In this document: positions 1 through 10,439 of the stretch, piece by piece | How positions within the stretch are numbered: position 1 is the first letter of the stretch | Layout: each line of letters starts with the position of its first letter | NCBI GenBank assembly: GCA_902774155.1 | Contig: CACYHF010000006.1 | Location: forward strand, 1-37,390 | Direction of reading: 5' to 3' | DNA from: an uncultured Bacteroidia bacterium | GTDB lineage: Bacteria > Bacteroidota > Bacteroidia > Bacteroidales > UBA932 | DNA length: 37,390 bases | Program-made: the position numbers and the translations under genes | The notes under the pieces: generated by a model | Told to the model about the DNA's origin: nothing | Database searches by the model: none | What the model saw: the letters and a program-made list of their open reading frames with translations, nothing else

Positions 1-180
1 GGCGGCTGGCCGGAATACAAGGGCAGCACCGTTTCCGAATTCCCGGATTGGGTAGGGGACCCCAACGACTATACCCTGGACCCTCAGAAACGCTACACCA
101 ACCTGGAAATGTACCTGCACTACCTGGTGAAGGACATCGTGAAGGGCGGTAACAAGTATGGAAAATATACTAAACTGTAA
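1..180 (+). CDS. Probable secreted pectate lyase, C-terminal end only
   Basis: An open frame enters from the left edge and stops with TAA at 178-180, giving the last 59 residues of a protein. The tail contains the motif YTNLEMYLHYLV after an Asp/Pro-rich stretch, which resembles the C-terminal end of Bacteroidetes PL1-type pectate lyases, where a similar 'GYTNLENYLN' motif follows the beta-helix. The catalytic part lies outside the window, so the family is inferred from this short motif and from the pectin genes downstream. It would cleave homogalacturonan outside the cell and feed the SusC/SusD pair that starts 33 bases later. Confidence 0.6.
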   Translation, partial: GGWPEYKGSTVSEFPDWVGDPNDYTLDPQKRYTNLEMYLHYLVKDIVKGGNKYGKYTKL

Positions 181-213
181 TACTATTTAATTATTAACCA
201 AAATCCAATTCCA

Positions 214-3200
214 ATGAAAAGTTTGACAAAGAAACTCCTTCTTTCGCTCGCACTTTGCTTGGGAACGGTCCCGTTTGCTTGGGCACAGCATACCGTGAAA
301 GGTATCGTGACCGATGAAACGGGCGAGCCGCTGATCGGCGCCGGCGTACTGGTGGAAGGTACCACCATCGGCACCATCACCGGCATCGATGGTGACTATG
401 AGCTCACCGTTCCCGCGGATGCAGTGAATCTGGTGTTCTCCTTCATCGGCCTGGCCGACCAGACGGTCGCCATTGCCGGACAGACGGAGATCAATGTGGT
501 CCTGAAGGCCGACCAGACCTTCCTGGACGAAGTCGTGGTGGTGGGTTATGCGGTGGTCAAGCGCCGCGACCTGCTGGGCTCCGTCTCGTCCGTAGGTTCC
601 GACAAACTCACGGAACAGCCGGTGACCACCGTGTCCCAGGCCCTTTCCGGTAAGATGGCGGGCGTCTCCGTGGTTACCACGGAAGGTGACCCGGACGCCG
701 ACATCAAGATCCGCGTCCGCGGCGGCGGCTCCATCACCCAGGACAGCGCCCCTCTCTACATTGTGGACGGTTTCCCGGTAGAATCCATCAACGACATCCC
801 TTCCTCTGAAATCCAGAGCATCGACGTGCTGAAGGATGCTTTCTCCACCGCCATCTACGGTTCCCGCGGCGCCAACGGCGTTGTGATCGTGACCACCAAG
901 AGCGCAGAGAAAGGCCAGAAGGTATCCATCAAGTTGAATACGTACTGGGGCCTGAAGACCATGGCCAACAAGAATGCCATTCAGGCCATGGACGTGGACA
1001 ACTTTGTCAAGTTCCAGTATGAATTGGGTTCCATCCGCGGCAACCTGAGTTCCTACTATGAGCCCTATTTCGGTACCTTCGAGGATATCGACCTTTACAA
1101 GGGTCTCCAGGCCAACAACTGGGTGGACGCGGTCTTCGGCCGCACCGGCTCCACGTTCTCGGCCGACTTCTCCGTAAGCGGCAGCTCCGACTCCGTGAAC
1201 TGGACCCTGGGTTATGCCCACATGGGCGACCAGGCCATCATGGTGGGCTCCAACTACACCCGTGACAACCTCAATTTCAAGGCTAACTTCAAGACATCGG
1301 CTACCACTTCCATCGACGCCAACATCCGTTATTCCCGCGTGAACGTGCGCGGTGGCGGCGCCAACGGCATCAACGATACCGGTACCACTTCCGGTAACGG
1401 CCGTCTCAAGCACGCCATCTCCTATACGCCCATCCCGCTGGCCGCCACTACGGTAGGTGTGGACGAGGAACAGGACTACGGCGACAACGCCCCGCCGCTC
1501 CAGTCCGTGGCCGACAACGACTCCCGCCGTATCCGTACCACCTGGAATGCCAACGCTGCCTTCAACTGGCAGATTATCGAAAACCTGAACCTTAAGATAG
1601 AGGGCGGTCTGGAGAAATACAACCAGAGCGACGACCGCTTCTACGGCATGACCACCTACTATGTGGCCAATAACTCCACGGTGAAGAATACGCCCTCCAA
1701 CCAGCACAAGGAGGCCTTCCGCACCCGTTATCGCAATACCAACACCTTGAACTACGACTTTGCCAAGGTGCTCAATAACGACGACCACAGCCTCACCGCC
1801 CTTGTGGGTCAGGAGCTTACCATTACCAAGAGCAACCTGCTCACCATGATGGTGGACGGCTTCGATCCCACCTATAATGCCGAGGCTGCCTGGAACTTCA
1901 TGTCGGCCGCTTCCAATCCGGCTTCCACCAACAATTATGTGGATCCCGACGACAAGCTCCTGTCCTTCTTCGGCCGCGTGAACTACGACTACAAGCACCG
2001 TTACTCCATTGGTGCCACGCTCCGCGCCGACGGCAGCTCCAAGTTCGCCCGCGGTCACCGCTGGGGCATCTTCCCGTCCGTGGCCGTTTCCTGGACCATT
2101 TCCAACGAGTCTTGGATGGACGCCTCCCACAGTTGGCTGGACCAACTCAAGCTCCGTTACAGCTTCGGTACCGCCGGTAACAACAACATTCCTTCCGGAC
2201 AGATTCTGAAGCAGTACAGCGCCACCACCACCGCCTGGCTGAGCCAGAGCAGCAACTACTGGATGGCCGGTAAGATCATGAACAATCCGGATCTCACCTG
2301 GGAAACCACCCTTACGCACAACATCGGTTTGGACTTCTCCTTCTTCCAGAGCCGCCTGAGCGGTAGTGTGGAAGTGTATCAGAACGACATCAAGAACCTT
2401 TTAATTAACTTCCCCATCCCCGGTTCCGGTTATGACAGCCAGTACCGCAACCTGGGTTCCACCCGCAACCGTGGTGTGGAGCTCACACTCAACGCCCCCA
2501 TCATTTCCAAGAAGGACTACTCCCTGAACATCGGTGGTAACATCGCTTACAACCGCAACAGAGTCATGGATCTGGGTGGTCTGGACAAGATCACGGCCCA
2601 GTCCTATTGGGCTTCCACCGAAATCGGCGACGACTATGTTGTGGAAGTGGGCAAGCCCCTGGGTAACATGTACGGCTATAAGAGTGACGGCATGTATTCT
2701 CCGGACGAATTCACCTGGAACGGCAGCAAGTGGGTGCTCAATGACGGTGTGGTGGACGACTCCGCCGTCATCGGCGCCAGCTATCTGATGCCCGGTGCCA
2801 TGAAGCTCAAAGACCTGAATGGCGACGGTAAAGTGACCGTGGCCGACCGTACCGTGATTGGCAACGCCAGCCCGGACATCACCGGCGGTTTCAACATCTC
2901 CGCTTACATCAAGGGCGTGGACTTCAGCGCCAATTTCAACTATATGATCGGCAATCAGGTGTACAACGCCAACAAGGTGGAGTTCACCAGTTCCCGTAAG
3001 TACAACAACCGCAACCTGCTGAACAGCATGGAGGTGGACAAGCGCTGGACCAACATCGACTGGAACACCGGTGAACTCATCACCGATCCTTCCACCCTCA
3101 AGGCCGTGAACGCCGGCAAGACCATGTGGAGCCCCGCTGTGGCCAACGCCGTCTTCTCCGACTGGGCCGTGGAGGATGCCTCCTTCCTGCGCCTGCAGAG

Positions 3201-3423
3201 CGTGACCATCGGCTACACCCTGCCGGAGGAACTCACCAAGAAGATTTATCTCCGCCGTGTCCGCATCTATGTGACCGGAACCAACCTGTTCTGCGCCACC
3301 AAGTACTCCGGCTACGATCCGGAAGTGGACACCCGCCGTGCCACCCCGCTCACCCCGGGCGTGGACTATTCCGCTTATCCTAAGAGCATCGGCTTCGTGG
3401 CTGGTCTCAATCTCACCTTCTAA
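214..3423 (+). CDS. SusC-like TonB-dependent outer-membrane transporter
   Basis: This 1069-residue protein is the outer-membrane import channel of the locus and takes up oligosaccharides using TonB energy. A signal peptide covers residues 1 to about 25 and ends in FAWAQ. It is followed by a carboxypeptidase-regulatory-like beta-sandwich (about 27-105), a TonB-box-like EVVVVGYA stretch (about 108-115), a plug domain with the usual IRVRGGGSITQDSAPLYIVDG motif split around residues 165-190, and a long beta-barrel ending in aromatic LNLTF. Length and domain order are typical of SusC. The ATG at 214 is directly followed by the signal peptide. Its SusD partner begins 12 bases after the stop. The substrate is inferred from the downstream uronate genes to be pectic oligogalacturonide. 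Confidence 0.95.
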   Translation: MKSLTKKLLLSLALCLGTVPFAWAQHTVKGIVTDETGEPLIGAGVLVEGTTIGTITGIDGDYELTVPADAVNLVFSFIGLADQTVAIAGQTEINVVLKADQTFLDEVVVVGYAVVKRRDLLGSVSSVGSDKLTEQPVTTVSQALSGKMAGVSVVTTEGDPDADIKIRVRGGGSITQDSAPLYIVDGFPVESINDIPSSEIQSIDVLKDAFSTAIYGSRGANGVVIVTTKSAEKGQKVSIKLNTYWGLKTMANKNAIQAMDVDNFVKFQYELGSIRGNLSSYYEPYFGTFEDIDLYKGLQANNWVDAVFGRTGSTFSADFSVSGSSDSVNWTLGYAHMGDQAIMVGSNYTRDNLNFKANFKTSATTSIDANIRYSRVNVRGGGANGINDTGTTSGNGRLKHAISYTPIPLAATTVGVDEEQDYGDNAPPLQSVADNDSRRIRTTWNANAAFNWQIIENLNLKIEGGLEKYNQSDDRFYGMTTYYVANNSTVKNTPSNQHKEAFRTRYRNTNTLNYDFAKVLNNDDHSLTALVGQELTITKSNLLTMMVDGFDPTYNAEAAWNFMSAASNPASTNNYVDPDDKLLSFFGRVNYDYKHRYSIGATLRADGSSKFARGHRWGIFPSVAVSWTISNESWMDASHSWLDQLKLRYSFGTAGNNNIPSGQILKQYSATTTAWLSQSSNYWMAGKIMNNPDLTWETTLTHNIGLDFSFFQSRLSGSVEVYQNDIKNLLINFPIPGSGYDSQYRNLGSTRNRGVELTLNAPIISKKDYSLNIGGNIAYNRNRVMDLGGLDKITAQSYWASTEIGDDYVVEVGKPLGNMYGYKSDGMYSPDEFTWNGSKWVLNDGVVDDSAVIGASYLMPGAMKLKDLNGDGKVTVADRTVIGNASPDITGGFNISAYIKGVDFSANFNYMIGNQVYNANKVEFTSSRKYNNRNLLNSMEVDKRWTNIDWNTGELITDPSTLKAVNAGKTMWSPAVANAVFSDWAVEDASFLRLQSVTIGYTLPEELTKKIYLRRVRIYVTGTNLFCATKYSGYDPEVDTRRATPLTPGVDYSAYPKSIGFVAGLNLTF

Positions 3424-3435
3424 TCCGCTGAAGAC

Positions 3436-5253
3436 ATGAAAAAGATTGCATATATCCTTTCTGTGGTTCTGATCGCCGCATTGGCGGTTTCCTGCGAGAA
3501 ATTCCTGGATTCGGATTCCCCTTCGGCCTTCGACTCGGCATCCGTCTATTCCAACTACTCCCTGACGGAAGGAACCATCTTCGGCATTACCGAGGCCTTC
3601 TGCGAGGTGAACTCCTACCGCGGCCGTTTCCTGCCCTGGTATGGTTTCAACACCGATATCGAGTGGTATAACACCTACAAGCCCGGCGACGGCAGATCCG
3701 ATATCGCCGCCTACGACTGTCAGCCCAACAATGCCCAGTTGAACCTGAGCAATGGTCCTTTCCCGCTCATGTACACTGGTATTGAGCGTGCCAACCTGGT
3801 GATTGAAGGCATCCGCGAATACGGCAAGCCGGAAACGAACGCCGATATGGCCTATCTCCTGGGCGAAGCCCTCACCTTGCGTGCCATGATTTACTACGAC
3901 CTTATCAAGGCCTGGGGAGATGTTCCTGCCCGTTTCGCACCGGTAACTGCGGAAACCATCTACATGCCTAAGGAAGACCGTGACGTGATCTTCAAGCAGA
4001 TCCTGGCCGATCTGGAGGAAGCCATCCCGTACCTGCCGAATCCCGGCGCTACGACTGCCACTTCCCGCACCGACCGCGTGAACAAGGTGTTCGCCGAAGG
4101 TCTGTACGCCCGCATCGCCCTCATGGCTTCCGGTTACGCCCTGCGTCCTGCCGAAGGTGCCGTAGGTACCGGCGACCTGGGTTCCGTGCGTCTGAGCTCC
4201 GATCCTGAACTCTCCAAGGCCACGCTCTATCCCAAGGCCCTGAATTATCTGAAGGACGCCATCGGCAAAGCTTCCCTGGAGCCCGACTACGAGACCTACT
4301 GGTACAATGTGAACAACATGGAGAACCTTGTGGCCGGTCCCGACCATGAGACCCTGTATGTGATTCCTTTCGGCGCCGGTCGCGGCCGCTGGAACTTCAC
4401 CTTTGCCATCAGCTCTGAAGGCTCTCACTGGTCCAACGGCGTGAGCCGCGGCGGTGATGCCGGTCCGGTTCCCACCGTGTATTTCATGTACGGCGATAAC
4501 GACATCCGTCGTGACGTGACCTGCGTGAACTATAAGTGGACCAAGAACGGCGATCCCGAACTCGCCGGCATCGGCAAGTGGTATTTCGGCAAATACCGTT
4601 ACGAATGGATGGACGCCCAGCCTTACTCCGGCGGCAACGACGACGGTATCAAGCCCGTGGTCATGCGTTATGCCGATATCCTCCTGATGGCTGCCGAAAT
4701 TGAAAACGAACTCAACGGCCCGTCCGGCGCTAAGAAATACCTGCAGGAAGTCCGTGCCCGTGCTACCGGTTTGGACGCTGCCGAAGTCTATGTAGCCGCC
4801 CTCAACAGCAAGGAAGTGTTCTTCGAGGCTGTGGCCCAGGAGCGCGCCCTGGAATTCTGCGGCGAGTTCCTCCGCAAGGCCGACCTCATCCGCTGGAACC
4901 GCCTGAAGAGCAGCCTGGACTACGCCAAGGAACAGATGTTCGCCCTCCGGAACCTGGAAAAATTGTATGTTATCTATACCGGTGATGTGGCCTACTCCAT
5001 CGCAGAGGACGGTAAGTCCATGGATGTGATATTCCCTACCATCGGCGATGAGATTCCTGCCGGTTATCAGGTGACCACCGGTTATCTGACCAAGTACGAC
5101 GACGCCAAGGCATCCGGTTTCTACACGAACCGCATCAATGGCATCTACTACAACAATCCCGACGAGTACATGTATTGGCCCATCTTCTACGATACCATTA
5201 CCAACAGCCAGGGTGTCATCAAGAACGATTACCACTACGATAATCCTCAATAG
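3436..5253 (+). CDS. SusD-like surface glycan-binding lipoprotein
   Basis: This 605-residue lipoprotein partners the SusC channel and binds oligosaccharide at the cell surface. The signal peptide ends in the lipobox AVSC with the lipidated Cys at position 20. The helical SusD core is recognisable by 'LRAMIYYDLIKAWGDVP' near residue 150, by VMRYADILLMAAEIENE near residue 410, and by a C-terminal ERALEFCGEFLRKADLIRW segment. These are hallmarks of the RagB/SusD family. It lies 12 bases after susC and 2 bases before the large lipoprotein gene, so all three are almost certainly co-transcribed. The sequence does not show the ligand; pectin fragments are inferred from context. Confidence 0.94.
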   Translation: MKKIAYILSVVLIAALAVSCEKFLDSDSPSAFDSASVYSNYSLTEGTIFGITEAFCEVNSYRGRFLPWYGFNTDIEWYNTYKPGDGRSDIAAYDCQPNNAQLNLSNGPFPLMYTGIERANLVIEGIREYGKPETNADMAYLLGEALTLRAMIYYDLIKAWGDVPARFAPVTAETIYMPKEDRDVIFKQILADLEEAIPYLPNPGATTATSRTDRVNKVFAEGLYARIALMASGYALRPAEGAVGTGDLGSVRLSSDPELSKATLYPKALNYLKDAIGKASLEPDYETYWYNVNNMENLVAGPDHETLYVIPFGAGRGRWNFTFAISSEGSHWSNGVSRGGDAGPVPTVYFMYGDNDIRRDVTCVNYKWTKNGDPELAGIGKWYFGKYRYEWMDAQPYSGGNDDGIKPVVMRYADILLMAAEIENELNGPSGAKKYLQEVRARATGLDAAEVYVAALNSKEVFFEAVAQERALEFCGEFLRKADLIRWNRLKSSLDYAKEQMFALRNLEKLYVIYTGDVAYSIAEDGKSMDVIFPTIGDEIPAGYQVTTGYLTKYDDAKASGFYTNRINGIYYNNPDEYMYWPIFYDTITNSQGVIKNDYHYDNPQ

Positions 5254-5255
5254 CC

Positions 5256-8200
5256 ATGAAATACAACAACATATTGAAATTTGTAGCTGCAGCCTTCCTC
5301 GCTGTCACTGCCGCTTCCTGCGCCAAGGCGCCGTTTGACGAAGTGACCGAGCTGAACCTGTCCCGCTGCCTCACTCCCATGAACCTGGAAGCCCGGGTAA
5401 ATGCCAATCTGGGAGATGTGGTTACGTTCTCCTGGGATGTGGCCAAGGATGCAGATGTGTATCTGCTCAACATTTACACGGACAAGGCGTTTTCCAAACT
5501 TTACACCAGCCAGACGCTGTCTCCCAGTGAGGTGCCTTACACCATCAAGCTGGATGCCGACGCCACCTATTACTTTACCGTCGTGGCCCAGAAGGAGGGC
5601 AAGGCAGACTCCAAGGTAGCTGCTTATGATAGCGCCATCAAGACCTACGCAGTGAAGGACAACCTGTTCCTGAAACTTCTGGACCGCAGCGAACAGAACG
5701 TTACCGTGGGCTGGAGCAAGGAAGTGGCCGATTATACCGACGTAGACCGTGTGGTGTACCGCCGTCCCGGCGATGAGGCCACCGAGTCCACGCATACGCT
5801 CTCGGCCTCCGAGATTGAATCGGCCTTTGCTCTGATTGAGGGCCTGCAGCCGGGTCAGGAGTATGAGTTCATCCTTTTCTACAAGAGCGCTTCCCGCGGC
5901 CAGATCAACGCCTGGACGCTGGCTTCCACCGAAGGCATGACGGAAGTGGAAAGCCTGGACGGCCTCAAGAATGCCATTCTCACTCCCGGTGTGAACATCT
6001 ACCTCAAACTGGCGGGCTCTCCCTACGACATCGAGGCCCTGGATATCTCCACCGGCTTCTCCATTACCGGCCAGCTGAGCGTGGACGGCGAAATGCCCGT
6101 CCTCACCGGTGAACTGCACATCGCCGACAACTGGAACGGCAACGGCCTGTACTTCGAGAACGTGACCTTCGACGGTGGTCCCACCGCCCTGGCTCCTTCC
6201 GGATTCGGCTTCGCCATCCAGAACAAGAACGGCGGTACCGTCAAGGGAAAGGACATCGGAAACCTCACCTACATCAACTGCGTTATCACCAACTACACCA
6301 AAGGTCTCATCTACGAATGGGGCAACGACATGAAGCTGGGTGACGTAACCTACTCCCACTGCGACATTACCAATATCAATGTAGATGGTACTGTGGGCGG
6401 TGATGTGTTCGATATCCGTCAGGCCACCAGCATCGCCTCCCTTACCTTCGAGCACAACACCATCGCACAGGGTATGCGTACCTTCATCCGCCAGGATGCC
6501 GGCTCCCTGGGTGCCCTGCACTTCATCAACAACACGCTGTACAATCTGTGCTTCGTGGACAACGCCAACAATGCGGGTATCTTCGGCCTGCAGGTGGTTC
6601 CCGGCGAGTTCATCTTCAGGAATAACCTCTTCCTGGGCATGACCGGCAAGGCCACCCTGGAAAGCGCCAACGTCAAGTACAAGAGTGCTGCCGATATGTC
6701 CGTATCGGCCGCCAACAACTATTTCTGGAGCCTTCCTGTCGGTGACGACGGTTCCGTGACCTATTTCACGGACAACTTCACCCTGGCCCAGGCTGCCGGT
6801 GTGATTCTGGACGAAGCCCCCTGCTACAATGCAGCCGGCGGTTACTTCAACATCCTGAACACCTCCGAGATTGCCGGTAAGAACATCGGCGCATCCAAGT
6901 GGTGGACTCCTTATGTGGAGGAACCCGAAGACCTCACCATGGTCACCGTTCCCGTTCCCCACACCTGGAATCTGGGCAATGCCAAGTACTTCTCCGGCAA
7001 CATCAAGAAGGAGATGGTACGCGACTACCTCTTCGTTTCCGGTAGCGAGGCCCTTCCTATTGTGGCCGCCAACGGTATGCTCAACTTCCTGGAGCCCGTG
7101 ATCGTGAACCGCCAGGGCGTGCCTCAGCACAACTACGTGGCCTTCCATACGGATGTGCCCGGTTCCCTGGTGATCAAGGCTGATAATCCCGCCGATTACA
7201 CCAGTCACCTGGTGGTGGGCGTAGGTCCTGTGGATGGTTCCTCCATCACCATCAAGGGCGGTGTTTCCGCCCTGGCAGAGCAGGGGAATGCCACCAAGAT
7301 TCTCATCACTTCCATCACCGAGGAGTCCGTCATCTACATCTTCCCTTCGGGTCCCGTGTCCTTGAGCCAGCTTTCCTGGACGGGCGATGTGACGCCGGTG
7401 AACACGGCCCTGCCCACACCGAATCCCGTGGCCGATCCGCCGACCTTCACGGCAGGTCAGGCTACCGACGTGCTGATTACATGGGATCCCGTGGAGAATG
7501 CCGCCAGCTACTCAGTGGTATTCAACGGTAAGACCAGCACGGTGAACGAGCCCGAATTCGTCATCGGCGGTACCACTACCAGCATGCTGGATCCGCGTGC
7601 CTATAGCGTTGACGTGTATGCCAACCCGGGTCCCGACGACATCTACAACACCGAATCGGCCGCTGGCGTTGCTACCTTTGCCGTACTGCCTCAGGGCGGC
7701 GGTGAAAGCACCGAGCTGGTGGTAAAGACTGTGGACGAACTCCTGGCCGCCATTGCTGCCGGTAAGGACGCCATCACCCTGGCTCCCGGTGAGTACGACC
7801 TGGGCGGTGCCCTCACCGTGACGGCTCCTCTCGCCCTCAAGGGTCAGGCCGATGCCGTGGTGAAGGGCGGCTTCAAGCTCAGCGGCCCTGCGGTAGGAAG
7901 CTTCTCCACCGAGAACCTCCGCGTCGAGGCCAATGGCCTGGATATCTTCCTGAACCTGGACAACGCCGAAGGTGTGGTGGCCGAGGAAGTGACCATCAAG
8001 AACACTGAGATCGACGGCTTCTCCAAGAGCGTCATCTATGCCTCCAACACGGCCGACATGTTCGATATTCAGAACATCGTCTTCTCCGGCGTGGTGGTGA
8101 AGAATCACGGTACCGGTCAGGGCGTGTTCGACCTGCGCAACGGTAAGTACCAGAGCTTCACGCTGGAGCAGAGCACCGTCACCGGCGGCCGCGACTTCCT

Positions 8201-10427
8201 GCGCATCGATGCCCCTTGCTCCATCTACTCCGTTCTGGTGAAGAACAACACGCTCGATAATCTGAACGACAGCGGCAATGCCAATGGCGTCTTCTGCGTG
8301 CGGGCAACACCTGCTCTCTATGAGGTGAGCTACAACATCGTGGCCAACATCCAGAATTCCATCTCCGGAAGAACGGCCGCTATGGTTCCCAAGCTCAAGA
8401 AGAACGTCTGGTACAACATCGGCGAGAAGTTCTACACCGGCTGCATTGATGCCGAACTGGCTATGGACGGCAATGGCGTGGTACTGAGCGCAGATCCGTT
8501 CAAGAATGCCGCAGAGGGCGATTACACGCTCACCAATGCAGTAGTCATGAGCCTGGGTGCCGGTGCTTCCATGTGGAATCCTTCCGTCCCCGCTACGGAT
8601 AGGGAAACTGACATTACAGTAACTTCCGTAGAGGAGTTCGTGGCTGCCGTCGATGCCGGCAAGACCTCCATCGCCTTTGCCGATGGTGAATATGACCTGA
8701 CTGCTACGCCCATTACCCTCAATGCCGATATGCAGCTGAGAGCGGAAGGCTATAGGTCCACGCTGAAGATCAGTCAGATCAATATCGCCGAAGGAGATCT
8801 GGGCAACCTGGTTATCGAACGTCTGAATATCATTGGTGACGGTTCCAACAACTTCATCAATGTGGCCAACGCCTCCGTGGTACAGAATCTCACTGTCCGC
8901 AACTGCACCATCTCCAATATCGGCAAGAGCGTCTTCTACGGCAATGCCGAAGGATCCTCTTTCAACGCTGTTGTGTTCCAGAATGTGCAGATGACCCAGC
9001 TGGGCGGCGGCCAGGGTACCATCGACATCCGCAAGGGTGCCTATGGCGTGGTTACCGTGGAGGGCTGCACCGTCACAGGCGGCCGCGACTTCATCCGTGC
9101 CGATGCCGGTAAGGTGACCGGTGCCGTGAAGATTGTGAACAATACCTTCGACGGTGTCACCCTGAACAATGGAAACGGCGTGCTCTACGTCCGTTCCACT
9201 CCGGAAACCTATGTGCTCAAGAACAACCTGTTCCTGAACGAGAACGGTGAGAACAACCTGCTGTCCAAGGCCAGCGGTGTCACCGTTCCGGATCAGGTGG
9301 CCGGCAACTTCTTCTACAACTGCACCTCAGAAAAGTGGTGGACCGGTCTCATCAACCAGGAAGTGGCTCTGGCCAATGGTGGTGTGATCCTGGCCAACGA
9401 TCCTGTGAAGGACGCTGCCAACGGTGACTACACCCTGGTGGACGGCCTCTGCCTGGCCTCCAATGTGGGTGCATACGAGTGGAATCCGAATGCGGGTCTG
9501 GTGCTCATGGATGTTACGGTGAGCAGTGTGCCGGAACTGGTGAATGCACTGGATGCCGGCAAGACGGGCATCGAACTCAAGGCCGGTACCTACGACCTGC
9601 GCGAAGCCAGCGAAGGCGGTGTCCTCACGCTCATCAATTCGGCGCATCTGGTTGGTAAAGGCAGGGTAGAGATCATCGGCGGTTTCAAGCTGGGTATCGG
9701 TACTTTTGCCTTCTCGGCTACAGGTATCATCTTCAACGGTGCCGAAAAGACCATGGGCAACGCCCTGGAGATTGCCGAGGCAACCGAACTGGATCGGATA
9801 TCCATCCAGTCCTGCGAGTTCTTGGACTACAACAAGAGCCTGTTCTACGGAAACGGCGCCGACTCCAAGGTGAGTCTGTTCTCCTTCGAGAACAACCTGG
9901 TGCATGGTTTCGGTACCGGTCAGGGTATGCTTGACATCCGCAAGGGTGTTTATGGCACCGTGGATATCTCCAAGAATTCCTTCTACGACGGCGGTCGTGA
10001 CTTCGTCCGTATCGACAAGGAAATCGCCGGCAGCATCGCCATTGTGAACAACACCTTCGCGGCCTGCTCCATCGACGCCGGCAACGGGCTGCTGTGGATC
10101 CGTTCCCTGGCCGATGATCCGTCCAAGTACGTGGTGGCCAAGAACTTGTTCCTGAACCTGACGGGCGAAAAGACCATCCTGGCCAAGAGCGGTGCCACTG
10201 TGCCCACTATGAACGACAACTGGTTCTTCAACGTGGCCGAAGGCTTCTTCGGCGGCGCTATCAGCCAGGAAGTGGCCACTGGCAACAACGGTGGTGTCCT
10301 CACCGAGGATCCTTGTGCCGGATCGGCCGAGTTCAACCTGAAGCTCGTCAACGCCGACCTCAAGAAGGCCGATGTGGGCGATCCTCGCTGGAACTCCGCC
10401 TCTCCTTCTTACAAGGGTAGGAAGTAG
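5256..10427 (+). CDS. Giant four-unit beta-helix surface lipoprotein (DUF4957/DUF5123-like)
   Basis: This 1723-residue lipoprotein (lipobox TAASC, Cys22) probably binds or processes pectin at the cell surface. Two fibronectin-III-like domains (about 35-225) come first, then a divergent beta-helix unit from about 231, a region of unclear type (about 570-725) and a third FN3-like domain (about 730-815). Three closely related units follow, starting near residues 822, 1119 and 1418, each about 297-305 residues. Each unit opens with a V.SV.ELV.A..AGK motif and carries GQG..D.R.G.Y and GGRDF.R.D motifs; unit 1 has degenerate versions (VFDIRQAT, RTFIRQDAG). Proteins with DUF4957 and DUF5123 are common in Bacteroidetes pectin loci and resemble beta-helix lyases, but I see no established catalytic residues. 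It could be a binding protein or a lyase-like enzyme. Confidence 0.8.
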   Translation: MKYNNILKFVAAAFLAVTAASCAKAPFDEVTELNLSRCLTPMNLEARVNANLGDVVTFSWDVAKDADVYLLNIYTDKAFSKLYTSQTLSPSEVPYTIKLDADATYYFTVVAQKEGKADSKVAAYDSAIKTYAVKDNLFLKLLDRSEQNVTVGWSKEVADYTDVDRVVYRRPGDEATESTHTLSASEIESAFALIEGLQPGQEYEFILFYKSASRGQINAWTLASTEGMTEVESLDGLKNAILTPGVNIYLKLAGSPYDIEALDISTGFSITGQLSVDGEMPVLTGELHIADNWNGNGLYFENVTFDGGPTALAPSGFGFAIQNKNGGTVKGKDIGNLTYINCVITNYTKGLIYEWGNDMKLGDVTYSHCDITNINVDGTVGGDVFDIRQATSIASLTFEHNTIAQGMRTFIRQDAGSLGALHFINNTLYNLCFVDNANNAGIFGLQVVPGEFIFRNNLFLGMTGKATLESANVKYKSAADMSVSAANNYFWSLPVGDDGSVTYFTDNFTLAQAAGVILDEAPCYNAAGGYFNILNTSEIAGKNIGASKWWTPYVEEPEDLTMVTVPVPHTWNLGNAKYFSGNIKKEMVRDYLFVSGSEALPIVAANGMLNFLEPVIVNRQGVPQHNYVAFHTDVPGSLVIKADNPADYTSHLVVGVGPVDGSSITIKGGVSALAEQGNATKILITSITEESVIYIFPSGPVSLSQLSWTGDVTPVNTALPTPNPVADPPTFTAGQATDVLITWDPVENAASYSVVFNGKTSTVNEPEFVIGGTTTSMLDPRAYSVDVYANPGPDDIYNTESAAGVATFAVLPQGGGESTELVVKTVDELLAAIAAGKDAITLAPGEYDLGGALTVTAPLALKGQADAVVKGGFKLSGPAVGSFSTENLRVEANGLDIFLNLDNAEGVVAEEVTIKNTEIDGFSKSVIYASNTADMFDIQNIVFSGVVVKNHGTGQGVFDLRNGKYQSFTLEQSTVTGGRDFLRIDAPCSIYSVLVKNNTLDNLNDSGNANGVFCVRATPALYEVSYNIVANIQNSISGRTAAMVPKLKKNVWYNIGEKFYTGCIDAELAMDGNGVVLSADPFKNAAEGDYTLTNAVVMSLGAGASMWNPSVPATDRETDITVTSVEEFVAAVDAGKTSIAFADGEYDLTATPITLNADMQLRAEGYRSTLKISQINIAEGDLGNLVIERLNIIGDGSNNFINVANASVVQNLTVRNCTISNIGKSVFYGNAEGSSFNAVVFQNVQMTQLGGGQGTIDIRKGAYGVVTVEGCTVTGGRDFIRADAGKVTGAVKIVNNTFDGVTLNNGNGVLYVRSTPETYVLKNNLFLNENGENNLLSKASGVTVPDQVAGNFFYNCTSEKWWTGLINQEVALANGGVILANDPVKDAANGDYTLVDGLCLASNVGAYEWNPNAGLVLMDVTVSSVPELVNALDAGKTGIELKAGTYDLREASEGGVLTLINSAHLVGKGRVEIIGGFKLGIGTFAFSATGIIFNGAEKTMGNALEIAEATELDRISIQSCEFLDYNKSLFYGNGADSKVSLFSFENNLVHGFGTGQGMLDIRKGVYGTVDISKNSFYDGGRDFVRIDKEIAGSIAIVNNTFAACSIDAGNGLLWIRSLADDPSKYVVAKNLFLNLTGEKTILAKSGATVPTMNDNWFFNVAEGFFGGAISQEVATGNNGGVLTEDPCAGSAEFNLKLVNADLKKADVGDPRWNSASPSYKGRK

Positions 10428-10439
10428 TGTATTCATCAA

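Noticed and set aside
187-2319. Long open frames on the minus strand opposite susC, susD and the large lipoprotein (for example 187-2319, 2401-5250, 5247-7208)
   Set aside because: They are shadows created by GC-rich codon use in the plus-strand genes. Their translations are Val/Gly/His-rich with no recognisable domains.
5940-10427. Tandem repetition suggestive of a CRISPR array or satellite DNA
   Set aside because: The repeats are about 900 bases long, diverged at the DNA level and encode protein units; there is no short repeat/spacer pattern anywhere in the window.
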